A stretch of 6,397 nucleotides of DNA from Pseudomonadota bacterium. GTDB lineage: Bacteria; Myxococcota_A; Polyangia; Polyangiales; Polyangiaceae. A program made the translations under genes and the position numbers. The notes under the pieces are model-generated. The model worked only from the letters and a program-made list of their open reading frames with translations. It made no database searches and was not told the DNA's origin. Each line of letters opens with the position of its first letter. Positions within the stretch are counted from its first letter, which is position 1. Positions 1 through 5,081 of the stretch are shown here, piece by piece. The stretch covers positions 1 to 6,397 of the forward strand of contig QGUH01000220.1 in NCBI GenBank assembly GCA_003242355.1, in the 5' to 3' direction.

Positions 1-602
1 CCCCGATGGGCCGGGTTCCGTCCCCGGCTTATGGTCGGGCTGCCCCCCACTTTGGGGGGGGGGTCTTTGCGGGGCCCCGGGCGGGCCGCTTCGGGCGGTC
101 CGGTGGTGGGCGGCACGCGCAGCTGGGCCTCGTCGTCGTAGGTGACGAGCGCGAAACGATCCTCCGGGCGGAGCCGCTCGATGAGCTGTTCCAGGGCGCG
201 CTTCGCGTAGGCGATCTTCTCGCCCCCCATCGAGCCGGAGCGATCCACCACGACCACGATGTCGCTCGGAACCCGCGCGACCGTTCCCTCCACGTCCTTC
301 GTCTTCACCACCACTTCGACGTGCACGGTGCCCTCGCCGTCCTTCAGCACCGCCGTCCGATCCAGCTGCGCCGTGAGCTGCACGGTCTCGTCGCCGGCCT
401 GAACCCACGCCGGTGGGACGTTGCCCGACACGACCGTCTCGCCGCCGTGCCGTTTGGGCGGCGAAACGGGTTCCACCGGCTTGCTCGTACCGGCCGGCGC
501 GTCGAGGTCGCGTGCATGGGCCGAGTACAGCCGATGCGCGCCGAACGTGGTTCCAATCAGTGCCAAAAGCGCACCCCATCGCATTCGGTTGGTCTTGAAC
601 AT
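1..602 (-). CDS. VWA-domain protein, N-terminal part (cut by left edge)
   Basis: About 200 residues are visible from ATG at 602-600. The start is supported by AAGGAG a few bases upstream; a second in-frame ATG lies six codons in. A basic N-terminus and hydrophobic stretch at about residues 9-22 (WGALLALIGTTFGA) suggest a signal peptide or membrane anchor. Residues 60-110 look like the beta-rich segment that precedes VWA domains in secreted VWA proteins. The VWA domain starts at about residue 113 (SDIVVVVD) with the metal-binding MIDAS motif D120-R-S122-G-S124, then a helix and the strand RFALVTYDD (149-157). Such domains bind ligands or partner proteins through a divalent cation; the partner here is unknown. 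After about residue 164 the family pattern is lost and a Pro/Gly/Arg-rich stretch follows, coinciding with a 10-base C run in the coding strand (63-54). The frame stays open to the edge, but the last 55 residues are doubtful. It is transcribed divergently from the two-component operon. Confidence 0.85.
   Translation of the reverse strand, partial: MFKTNRMRWGALLALIGTTFGAHRLYSAHARDLDAPAGTSKPVEPVSPPKRHGGETVVSGNVPPAWVQAGDETVQLTAQLDRTAVLKDGEGTVHVEVVVKTKDVEGTVARVPSDIVVVVDRSGSMGGEKIAYAKRALEQLIERLRPEDRFALVTYDDEAQLRVPPTTGPPEAARPGPRKDPPPKVGGSPTISRGRNPAHR
43..63. other. C6A / TG6 hairpin next to a G10 run
   Basis: CCCCCCA (43-49) can pair with TGGGGGG (53-59) around a three-base loop, and the G run goes on to 63. 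There is no T-tract after it on either strand, so it is not a convincing intrinsic terminator. It lies inside the open frame of the VWA gene, where the protein stops resembling its family. Such sequence is prone to polymerase slippage and base-calling error. Confidence 0.5.
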
Positions 603-606
603 CGAG

Positions 607-613
607 GCTCCTT
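607..613 (-). promoter_or_regulatory. Ribosome binding site of the VWA gene
   Basis: On the minus strand AAGGAGC lies about 4-6 bases before ATG at 602. This is a strong Shine-Dalgarno match and favours that ATG over the in-frame ATG at 584. Confidence 0.7.
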
Positions 614-682
614 GCTGGAGCGACGCCGCGCTCCGTCCTTCGTTGGAGTAGCCGAAGCGCGCGCTTTCTTCGGGAAAGGTTG

Positions 683-721
683 CGTAAAACGAAGGGGCGA
701 GTCTTTTACGTTTCGTTTACG
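683..721. promoter_or_regulatory. Candidate response-regulator binding site (three TTTACG copies)
   Basis: TTTACG occurs at 705-710 and 716-721 as direct repeats with an 11-bp period. Its reverse complement CGTAAA is at 683-688, so 683-689 and 704-710 form a 7-bp inverted repeat (CGTAAAA/TTTTACG). This AT-rich island stands out in GC-rich DNA and lies in the spacer between the VWA gene and the response regulator gene. OmpR/PhoB-type regulators commonly bind direct repeats about 10-11 bp apart, and autoregulation is common. Binding by the adjacent regulator, and shared control of both divergent genes, are inferences. Confidence 0.45.
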
Positions 722-740
722 AAGCCTCGGACCGAGCGAG

Positions 741-746
741 TACAAT
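741..746 (+). promoter_or_regulatory. Possible -10 box (TACAAT) for the two-component operon
   Basis: TACAAT differs from the sigma-70 consensus TATAAT at one base and lies just after the TTTACG repeats. No good -35 element is seen at 16-18 bp spacing (TTACGA is the nearest), which would fit a promoter that needs an activator. It ends only 8 bases before the GTG start at 755, so its transcript would be nearly leaderless. Tentative. Confidence 0.3.
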
Positions 747-754
747 CGAAAGAC

Positions 755-1462
755 GTGACCCGCGCATCCTCTGGCGTCGCTCCCCACGTGTTCGTCGTCG
801 AAGACGAGCCCAGCATTCGGCAAGGTCTGTGCGACGTCCTCACGTTCCGGGGTTATCGGGTTTCGGCGAGCAGCAACGGGCGGGAAGCGCTCGAAACGGC
901 GCTTCGCGAGGGCTTCGACCTCGTCGTGCTCGACGTGATGCTGCCCGAGCTCGACGGCTTCGCCCTGTGCTCCGCGTTGCGCAAGGCGGGTCGCGACGTT
1001 CCGATCCTGATGCTGACCGCGAAGGGCGCGGAGGAAGACGTGCTGCGCGGATTCGAATCCGGCGCGGACGACTACGTGACCAAGCCCTTCAGCGTGCGCG
1101 AGCTCGTCGCGCGCGTTCACGCGATGCTCAAACGGGCACGCAAGCTCGATTCCGCGAGCTTCCGGATTGGCCCGTTCGAGGTGCACCCCGACCGCGGATC
1201 GGCGCGCTCGGACGCGGGGGAGATCGAGCTCTCCGCTCGGGAGATCCAGATCCTCCGCCTGCTCGCCGAGGAGCCGGGGCGCATCGTCAGCCGGCGCACG
1301 CTCCTCAGGGAGGTGTGGAACATGAACAACGTGGAGCACGTGGAGACGCGCACCGTCGACATGCACATCGCCAAGCTGCGCAAGAAGCTCGGTGCGGACG
1401 GCGCGCGATACTTGTCCACGGTTCGCGGACAGGGATATCGATGGGCCGATTCTCGTCGCTGA
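755..1462 (+). CDS. OmpR/PhoB-family response regulator
   Basis: A 235-residue DNA-binding response regulator, the usual length for the family. The receiver domain spans about residues 11-125. It has the acidic pair E16-D17 (FVVEDE), phospho-acceptor D60 in DLVVLDVMLPELDG, T88 in LMLTAKG and K110 in DDYVTKPF, so all phosphorylation residues are present. A winged-helix DNA-binding domain occupies about residues 138-232 (LSAREIQILRLL, then RTVDMHIAKLRKKLG and VRGQGYRW). I chose GTG at 755 because the receiver fold begins soon after it. The frame stays open upstream to a TTG at 680, but that would add 25 unfamiliar residues and cross the TTTACG island. No strong Shine-Dalgarno precedes 755. It is the first gene of the operon and its end overlaps the sensor-like gene by 22 bp. 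It probably acts as a cytoplasmic transcription factor phosphorylated by the kinase encoded downstream. Its target genes are unknown. Confidence 0.93.
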   Translation: MTRASSGVAPHVFVVEDEPSIRQGLCDVLTFRGYRVSASSNGREALETALREGFDLVVLDVMLPELDGFALCSALRKAGRDVPILMLTAKGAEEDVLRGFESGADDYVTKPFSVRELVARVHAMLKRARKLDSASFRIGPFEVHPDRGSARSDAGEIELSAREIQILRLLAEEPGRIVSRRTLLREVWNMNNVEHVETRTVDMHIAKLRKKLGADGARYLSTVRGQGYRWADSRR

Positions 1463-2094
1463 CGCGCCTGCGCGTCGCCTTCGCGAGCCTCGGAGTGGTG
1501 TTGCTCGCACCGCTCGGGTTCTTGCTCGATTCCATCGACGAGCGCCTCGAGGCGCAGCGACGGTTGCGGCACGAAATCGTCGCGCAGCGCATCTTCGACG
1601 AGCTCGAGCGGGAGCTCACGCGCGTGCTCGAGCAGGAAGGCGCGCGCCCGAGCTCGGCCTACGACGCGGACGAGACGCGCGTGGAGACGTGGGCGCCCTT
1701 CGTCGTGGGGTACTTCAAGTCGGGCGCTCGGGGAGTGGAATTGGTCGGCGCCTCCCAACTCGACGCCACGCGGCGAGATCGCTTGACCGCCGTGCTCGAT
1801 CGGTGGCGCCACACGACGTCGTCGCCGCACGATAGGGCTCGAACGGGCGCGCGCGACGAAGAAGCGCCGGCTCCGACCGGCGCGCTCGAGGCGCTCGAGC
1901 CGGCTTCGGAGAGGCCGAAGAAGGTGCTCGCACCGGCTTCGCGCTCGGCGCCTGTGCGCGCGAAGGGGGAGGCCGCCGCGCCCAAAGCTCCGAAGACGAG
2001 CCCGGAGGTGTTGCAGCAACTCAATCGCAGCGCGGAGGAGCGCCGCAAGCCCGCTTCGAAGAACGCTGGCGATCCGTTCACGGACGCGCTGTGA
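1441..2094 (+). CDS. Membrane-anchored sensor-like protein (probable detached N-terminal half of the histidine kinase)
   Basis: A 217-residue protein starting at ATG 1441, inside the end of the regulator gene, with AGGG about 7 bases upstream. A membrane segment at residues 12-29 (VAFASLGVVLLAPLGFLL) is followed by a charged helix, probably a coiled coil, at about 32-66 (DERLEAQRRLRHEIVAQRI). Next comes a short folded-looking part containing APFVVGYF (85-92). Residues 125-217 are low-complexity Ala/Pro/Lys/Arg/Glu sequence. There is no kinase domain. From memory, myxobacterial sensor kinases next to OmpR-type regulators begin with a similar membrane segment, a DELEAQRRLRHE-like helix and VVGYF, all within one protein. 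I therefore infer that this is the sensory N-terminus of the kinase, now in its own frame. Alternatively it is a real separate accessory sensor. Its stop (TGA 2092-2094) overlaps the kinase GTG (2091-2093), so translation is probably coupled. Confidence 0.75.
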   Translation: MGRFSSLTRLRVAFASLGVVLLAPLGFLLDSIDERLEAQRRLRHEIVAQRIFDELERELTRVLEQEGARPSSAYDADETRVETWAPFVVGYFKSGARGVELVGASQLDATRRDRLTAVLDRWRHTTSSPHDRARTGARDEEAPAPTGALEALEPASERPKKVLAPASRSAPVRAKGEAAAPKAPKTSPEVLQQLNRSAEERRKPASKNAGDPFTDAL

Positions 2095-3503
2095 GGGCAA
2101 ACACGGTGGCTCGGACGCGTGGTCTGCTAGAGCGACGAACGGCGAGGAACGCGCCGAACTACGCGGAAGACGGCGATGGGAAGCGTGCGCGCGCGGAGAG
2201 GGGCCCCGCCGAGTTCACTTCGGCGGGAAGGGGTGGCCCGTGCCGCCCCTACGAAACGAGGCTGGAACGCCGATCGGTCCAACCCACCGGCGTTCTGGCG
2301 CGCCGCCTTTCGGCCATCGCGGGTTTCATCGCGGCTACGGTGCTCTTGCTGCTTGCTCTGCGGGCGGACGCGCAGGAGGCGCCGGCGCCCGCGACGAGCC
2401 CGGAGCTCCCGATGTCGAGCTTCGTCGTGTTCCACGCGGGCAAGGACCTGTTCGTGCTCCACCGCGCGCGCGCGGCGGATCCGTTGGCACGCGAGGGGCT
2501 CGTGATCGACGCGCGGCTCCTCGTCGATACGCTGAAGGCGCGCGTGCTCGAAGCACGCGGGCTCGGCGAGGTCGCGGAGCTGCGCCCGGCGGACGCCTCG
2601 GTGCGCGGGGCGTTCGAGCGAGGGCGCGAAGTGGGCTACGTCCACGCGCACCGGTTCGGGCCGCCGTTCGAAGGCCTCGAAGCCACGCTGCGGCTTCGGC
2701 CGCTCGCCGATCCCGACGCGGGCTCCCTCTTGTACCCGCTCCTCGCGCTCCTCGCGGGGTCGATCGTGGTGGGCCTGTACGCGCTCTATCGGATGACCGC
2801 GGCGCAGGTCGCGTTCGCCGAGCGCCGAAACGATTTCGTTTCCGCCGTTTCCCACGAGCTCAAGACGCCGCTCACGGCGATCCGCATGCACGCCGAGATG
2901 CTCGAGGAAGACCTGGTCGCCGACGATGCCCGTCGGCGGGCCTATTACCGCACCATCACCGCGGAGAGCGAGCGCCTCACGCGCCTCATCGAGAACGTGC
3001 TCGAGCTGTCGCGGATCGAGCGGCGCCCGCGCGCGCTCGCGCTCGAGGTGGGGGACGTGCGGGGCGTCGTCGAGCAGGTGGTCGAGACGCTGCGCCCGCA
3101 CGCCGAGCACGAGGGCTTCGTGCTCGAGCTCGAGCTCGTAGAGACGCTCCCCGCCGTTCGTTTCGAATCCGACGCGCTCAAACAGGTGCTCTTCAACCTG
3201 ATCGACAATGCCATCAAGTACGGCCGTGGCGCCCTCGATCGGCGGATCACCGTCAGCGCCACACCCATCGAAACCGGAGTCGCCGTGATGGTTCGCGATC
3301 GCGGGCCCGGCGTGCGCCGCGAGCATCTCCGCTCCATCTTCGAGCCGTTCTTTCGTGGCGAGCGCGAGCTGACACGTGAGTACCGAGGGACCGGCATCGG
3401 CCTCTCGCTCGTCAAAGGGCTCGTCGAGCGCATGGGGGGCCGTGTCTACGGCGAGAACGTATTCCCGGGGTTTCGGGTTCGGGTCGAGCTCACCTCGGGC
3501 TGA
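2091..3503 (+). CDS. Membrane sensor histidine kinase
   Basis: A 470-residue kinase from GTG 2091, which overlaps the upstream stop by 4 bp. Residues 1-70 are Arg/Gly-rich; about 15-69 are encoded by repeat copy A and resemble no domain I know. A hydrophobic segment at 74-90 followed by RADAQEAPAPA looks like a signal anchor or signal peptide. Residues 95-210 should be periplasmic. A second membrane segment lies at 212-233. With no clear HAMP domain, the dimerisation/phospho-acceptor domain follows: H255 in SAVSHELKTPL, with helix 2 ending near LELSRIE (304-310). The ATPase domain has the N box (FNLIDNAIKY, N373), G1 box DRGPG (403-407), F box FEPFF and G2 box GTGIGL (433-438). All catalytic motifs are intact, so it should autophosphorylate and pass phosphate to the adjacent regulator. 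The start is uncertain: no ATG/GTG/TTG lies between the repeat and the first hydrophobic segment. GTG 2340 would cut that segment, and ATG 2412 would remove it. The kinase core is certain; the N-terminus is not. Confidence 0.9.
   Translation: MRANTVARTRGLLERRTARNAPNYAEDGDGKRARAERGPAEFTSAGRGGPCRPYETRLERRSVQPTGVLARRLSAIAGFIAATVLLLLALRADAQEAPAPATSPELPMSSFVVFHAGKDLFVLHRARAADPLAREGLVIDARLLVDTLKARVLEARGLGEVAELRPADASVRGAFERGREVGYVHAHRFGPPFEGLEATLRLRPLADPDAGSLLYPLLALLAGSIVVGLYALYRMTAAQVAFAERRNDFVSAVSHELKTPLTAIRMHAEMLEEDLVADDARRRAYYRTITAESERLTRLIENVLELSRIERRPRALALEVGDVRGVVEQVVETLRPHAEHEGFVLELELVETLPAVRFESDALKQVLFNLIDNAIKYGRGALDRRITVSATPIETGVAVMVRDRGPGVRREHLRSIFEPFFRGERELTREYRGTGIGLSLVKGLVERMGGRVYGENVFPGFRVRVELTSG
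2133..2298 (+). repeat. Dispersed repeat, copy A (166 bp)
   Basis: It shares order and ends with copy B (4842-5019). Common blocks are CGACGAACGG at the left end, then GGAACG, GCGGAA, CGCGCGG and GAGGGGCCC, TTCAC, CTTCGGCGG, GCCGCCCC, ACGCCG followed one base later by TCGGTC, and CGGCGTTCTGG at the right end. It begins three bases after a TAG that is in frame with the upstream sensor-like gene, and lies wholly inside the kinase frame, so it is translated if GTG 2091 is used. The left half matches the inverted copies at 3536-3715. It encodes no transposase, and I saw no clear terminal inverted repeats or target-site duplication. Confidence 0.75.
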
Positions 3504-3535
3504 TCGCCGTCGTGCCGCTGGCGGATTGGGCGAGT

Positions 3536-3715
3536 CCTCCCCGCGCGGGCGCTCCCTTCGACGCCGTTTTTCACGTGTTTCGGCGCGTGCTACGGGCACA
3601 TGGGGCACGATCCCCGCGACGACGACCTTCGACGCTGGTTTTCGCGTGTTTCGGCGTGTTCCAGGGCTTGCGGCTGGACGCCCGTTCGGGTGGCGTGCTT
3701 CGGGCTCTTCGCCGT
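3536..3715 (-). repeat. Dispersed repeat, locus C: inverted, partial, tandem copies
   Basis: Unit C1 (about 3536-3598) begins CCTCCCCGCGCG and continues CTCCCTTCGACGCC and GTGTTTCGGCGCGT. It matches the reverse complement of the left halves of copies A and B. Unit C2 (about 3624-3668) repeats TTCGACGC, GGTTTTCGCGTG and TTTCGGCGTGTTCC 71 bp further on. A more worn unit C3 (about 3680-3715) carries GCGTGCTTCGG another 49 bp on. The right halves of A and B, with the CGGCGTTCTGG end, are missing. The locus starts about 32 bp after the kinase stop codon. Confidence 0.65.
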
Positions 3716-3858
3716 TTGGCAGGCGTGTCGGGTGAAATTCGTTGAAATCACGACTTGCTGGGTTTCGTGCTTCCATCCCGCTCGTCCGCGTGACGTGAGT
3801 TTCTGCAGGGCGACCCGCGCGGGGCTCGACCCGTGACGGCCTCGTGCCCTGCTCGCAT

Positions 3859-3902
3859 TGCGACGGCGCCGGTGCGCTGCTGGCTCTGCGACGGCGCCGG
3901 TG
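3859..3902 (+). repeat. Tandem direct repeat, 28-bp period
   Basis: TGCGACGGCGCCGGTG is found exactly at 3859-3874 and again at 3887-3902. The sequence between and after the copies (GCGCTGCTGGCTC, TGCCGTCG) is less similar. With only two good units it is probably a local duplication in non-coding DNA. Its core GGCGCC is palindromic. Confidence 0.6.
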
Positions 3903-4232
3903 TGCCGTCGTTCTGACCACGCTCGTGCGATGCTTCTCCCTGCCGTGCTCGATCGGTGACCGCACCCCCGAAACGGGCGCCCAACCGCAAGCCCGTGACG
4001 CACCGGTGGGTGGTTCGCCATGCACCGCCTGCTGGTGCGACCCTCGACGTGCGACGGCCGTCGGTGTGTGGAGCGCGCGACGAACTCGGGGTGTCGATTG
4101 CTGCGGCGGTCCGCGACGTGCGAGGGACGCACTGCCGCGCTGCTCTACCCACTGCCGCGCAGAACTGGTGCACGCGGGCTGCTCCGAGGCAGCCCATTCT
4201 CGATTTTTGTGTGGCAGACTGCTCGAAGCTCC

Positions 4233-4841
4233 ATGACCGCTCTCGTGATCGTGCTGGGTGTGATGCTCGGGCTCGTCGTGTTGGTCGGCTTGCTCGTCGT
4301 CGGACTTTACAACTCGCTCGTATCGCTCCGGAACCGTTACAAGAACGCGTTCTCCCAAATCGACGTTCAGCTCAAACGGCGTTACGATCTGATTCCGAAT
4401 CTCGTCGAGACGGCGAAGGGATACCTGCAGCACGAGCGGGAGACGCTCGAGGCGGTGATCCGCGCGCGCAACGTGGCCGTGTCGGCGGCGAATGCCGCGG
4501 CGCGGGATCCCGGAAGCGCGAGCGCGGTGCGCGGTCTCGCGAGCGCCGAAGCGGGCCTCGGCGGGGCGCTGTCGCGGCTGCTCGTGGTCTCCGAGCAGTA
4601 TCCGGATTTGAAGGCGAATCAAAACATGATGCAGCTCACCGAGGAGCTCACGTCGACGGAGAACAAGATCGCCTTCGCGCGCCAGGCGTACAACGACGCC
4701 GTGATGGCGTACAACACGCGGCGTGAGCGCTTCCCGGCCGTGCTCTTCGCGGGCGCGCTCGGGTTCGACGCGGCGGAGCCGTTCGAGATCGACAACGTGG
4801 CCGAGCGGCAAGCGCCGCGCGTCTCGTTCGCACGCACCTAA
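4233..4841 (+). CDS. lemA: LemA family membrane protein
   Basis: A 202-residue protein, close to the usual LemA length. An N-terminal membrane segment at residues 4-25 is followed by the mainly helical LemA domain. Family hallmarks are VQLKRRYDLIPNLVET (45-60), HERETLEAVIRARN (67-80), YPDLKANQ (123-130) and STENKIAFARQAYNDAVMAYN at 141-161. The C-terminus has FPAVLFAGALGF (167-178), typical of the family. LemA proteins are thought to sit with a short outside N-terminus, one membrane helix and a soluble helical bundle; their biochemical role is not settled. They are often encoded beside M48 proteases such as HtpX, as here. I chose ATG 4233 because the membrane segment begins just after it; the frame runs upstream to 4020 without familiar sequence. 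The ribosome binding site is weak (GAAG about 5 bases upstream). The start forms ATGA with the stop of a Cys-rich open frame. Repeat copy B begins immediately after its TAA. Confidence 0.92.
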   Translation: MTALVIVLGVMLGLVVLVGLLVVGLYNSLVSLRNRYKNAFSQIDVQLKRRYDLIPNLVETAKGYLQHERETLEAVIRARNVAVSAANAAARDPGSASAVRGLASAEAGLGGALSRLLVVSEQYPDLKANQNMMQLTEELTSTENKIAFARQAYNDAVMAYNTRRERFPAVLFAGALGFDAAEPFEIDNVAERQAPRVSFART

Positions 4842-5019
4842 CGACGAACGGTCGGGGAACGGCGCCGGAGCATGCGGAAACCTGCGTGGAAGGGAGTGCT
4901 CGCGCGGGGAGGGGCCCGGCCGGATTCACCCGAGGAGCCTTCGGCGGAAAGACGCGGCGCGAGCCGCCCCCGTGAGAACGGGCGAACACGCCGCTCGGTC
5001 GAGCTGCTCGGCGTTCTGG
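4842..5019 (+). repeat. Dispersed repeat, copy B (178 bp)
   Basis: It has the same ends and internal order as copy A, starting CGACGAACGG at the first base after the lemA stop codon and ending CGGCGTTCTGG. The clearest shared block is GTGC-n-CGCGCGG-n-GAGGGGCCC. Differences from A are scattered substitutions and small indels, so the copies are not recent. It fills most of the 240-bp gap between lemA and the protease, in the same orientation as A. Confidence 0.75.
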
Positions 5020-5081
5020 AGGGCACTCATCTCGTTTGAGTCGCGGCGAGGCGCGCACGCTCGAGAGATCGGCGAGAGGCG

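Larger units (their letters stand above)
3504..4232. other. 729-bp gene-poor intergenic region
   Basis: Between the kinase stop and the lemA start no frame has convincing coding character; third-position G/C bias is weak in all frames compared with the flanking genes. It holds the inverted repeat cluster (3536-3715), a 28-bp-period tandem repeat near 3859-3902 with a looser third unit TGCGACGGCCGTCGGTGTG at 4050-4068, and ACTGCCGCGC twice at 20-bp spacing (4131-4140, 4151-4160). I saw no hairpin plus T-tract terminator after the kinase and no clear -10/-35 pair before lemA, although a lemA promoter must lie here if lemA is not read through from the kinase. A Cys-rich open frame at 3844-4236 is discussed under findings. 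Confidence 0.6.

Noticed and set aside
1..45. Resemblance to the 3' end of RNase P RNA (CCGGCTTATGGTC)
   Set aside because: The CCGGCTTAT block is right, but the near-universal ACAGAA before it is absent. The region is also a short palindrome (GCCGGG...CCCGGC) that gives partial matches on both strands, and the rest of the RNA is outside the window. A covariance-model search with flanking sequence would decide.
680..754. TTG 680 as start of the response regulator
   Set aside because: It would add 25 residues unlike any receiver N-terminus and place coding sequence over the TTTACG cluster and the TACAAT box; GTG 755 gives a standard-length regulator.
6..758. 250-codon plus-strand open frame opposite the VWA gene and through the spacer
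   Set aside because: The minus strand carries a Shine-Dalgarno site, signal-like segment and DRSGSM motif; the plus product looks like a shadow and runs through the regulatory spacer.
2130..3668. Peptide-level similarity of repeat copies (FRVxRRVP-like stretches in A, B, C1 and C2)
   Set aside because: The copies fall in different frames and strands, and C1 and C2 are 71 bp apart, not a multiple of three. The likeness simply reflects the shared DNA repeat, not a conserved protein.
3504..4232. CRISPR array or integron attachment sites suggested by repeated units
   Set aside because: The units are few, diverged and unequally spaced, and there are no cas genes, integrase or uniform spacers.
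2127..4811. 894-codon minus-strand open frame across the kinase, intergenic region and lemA
   Set aside because: It is antisense to two clearly recognised genes and its translation is a His/Arg/Glu-rich shadow without domains. Long antisense frames are expected in very GC-rich coding DNA.
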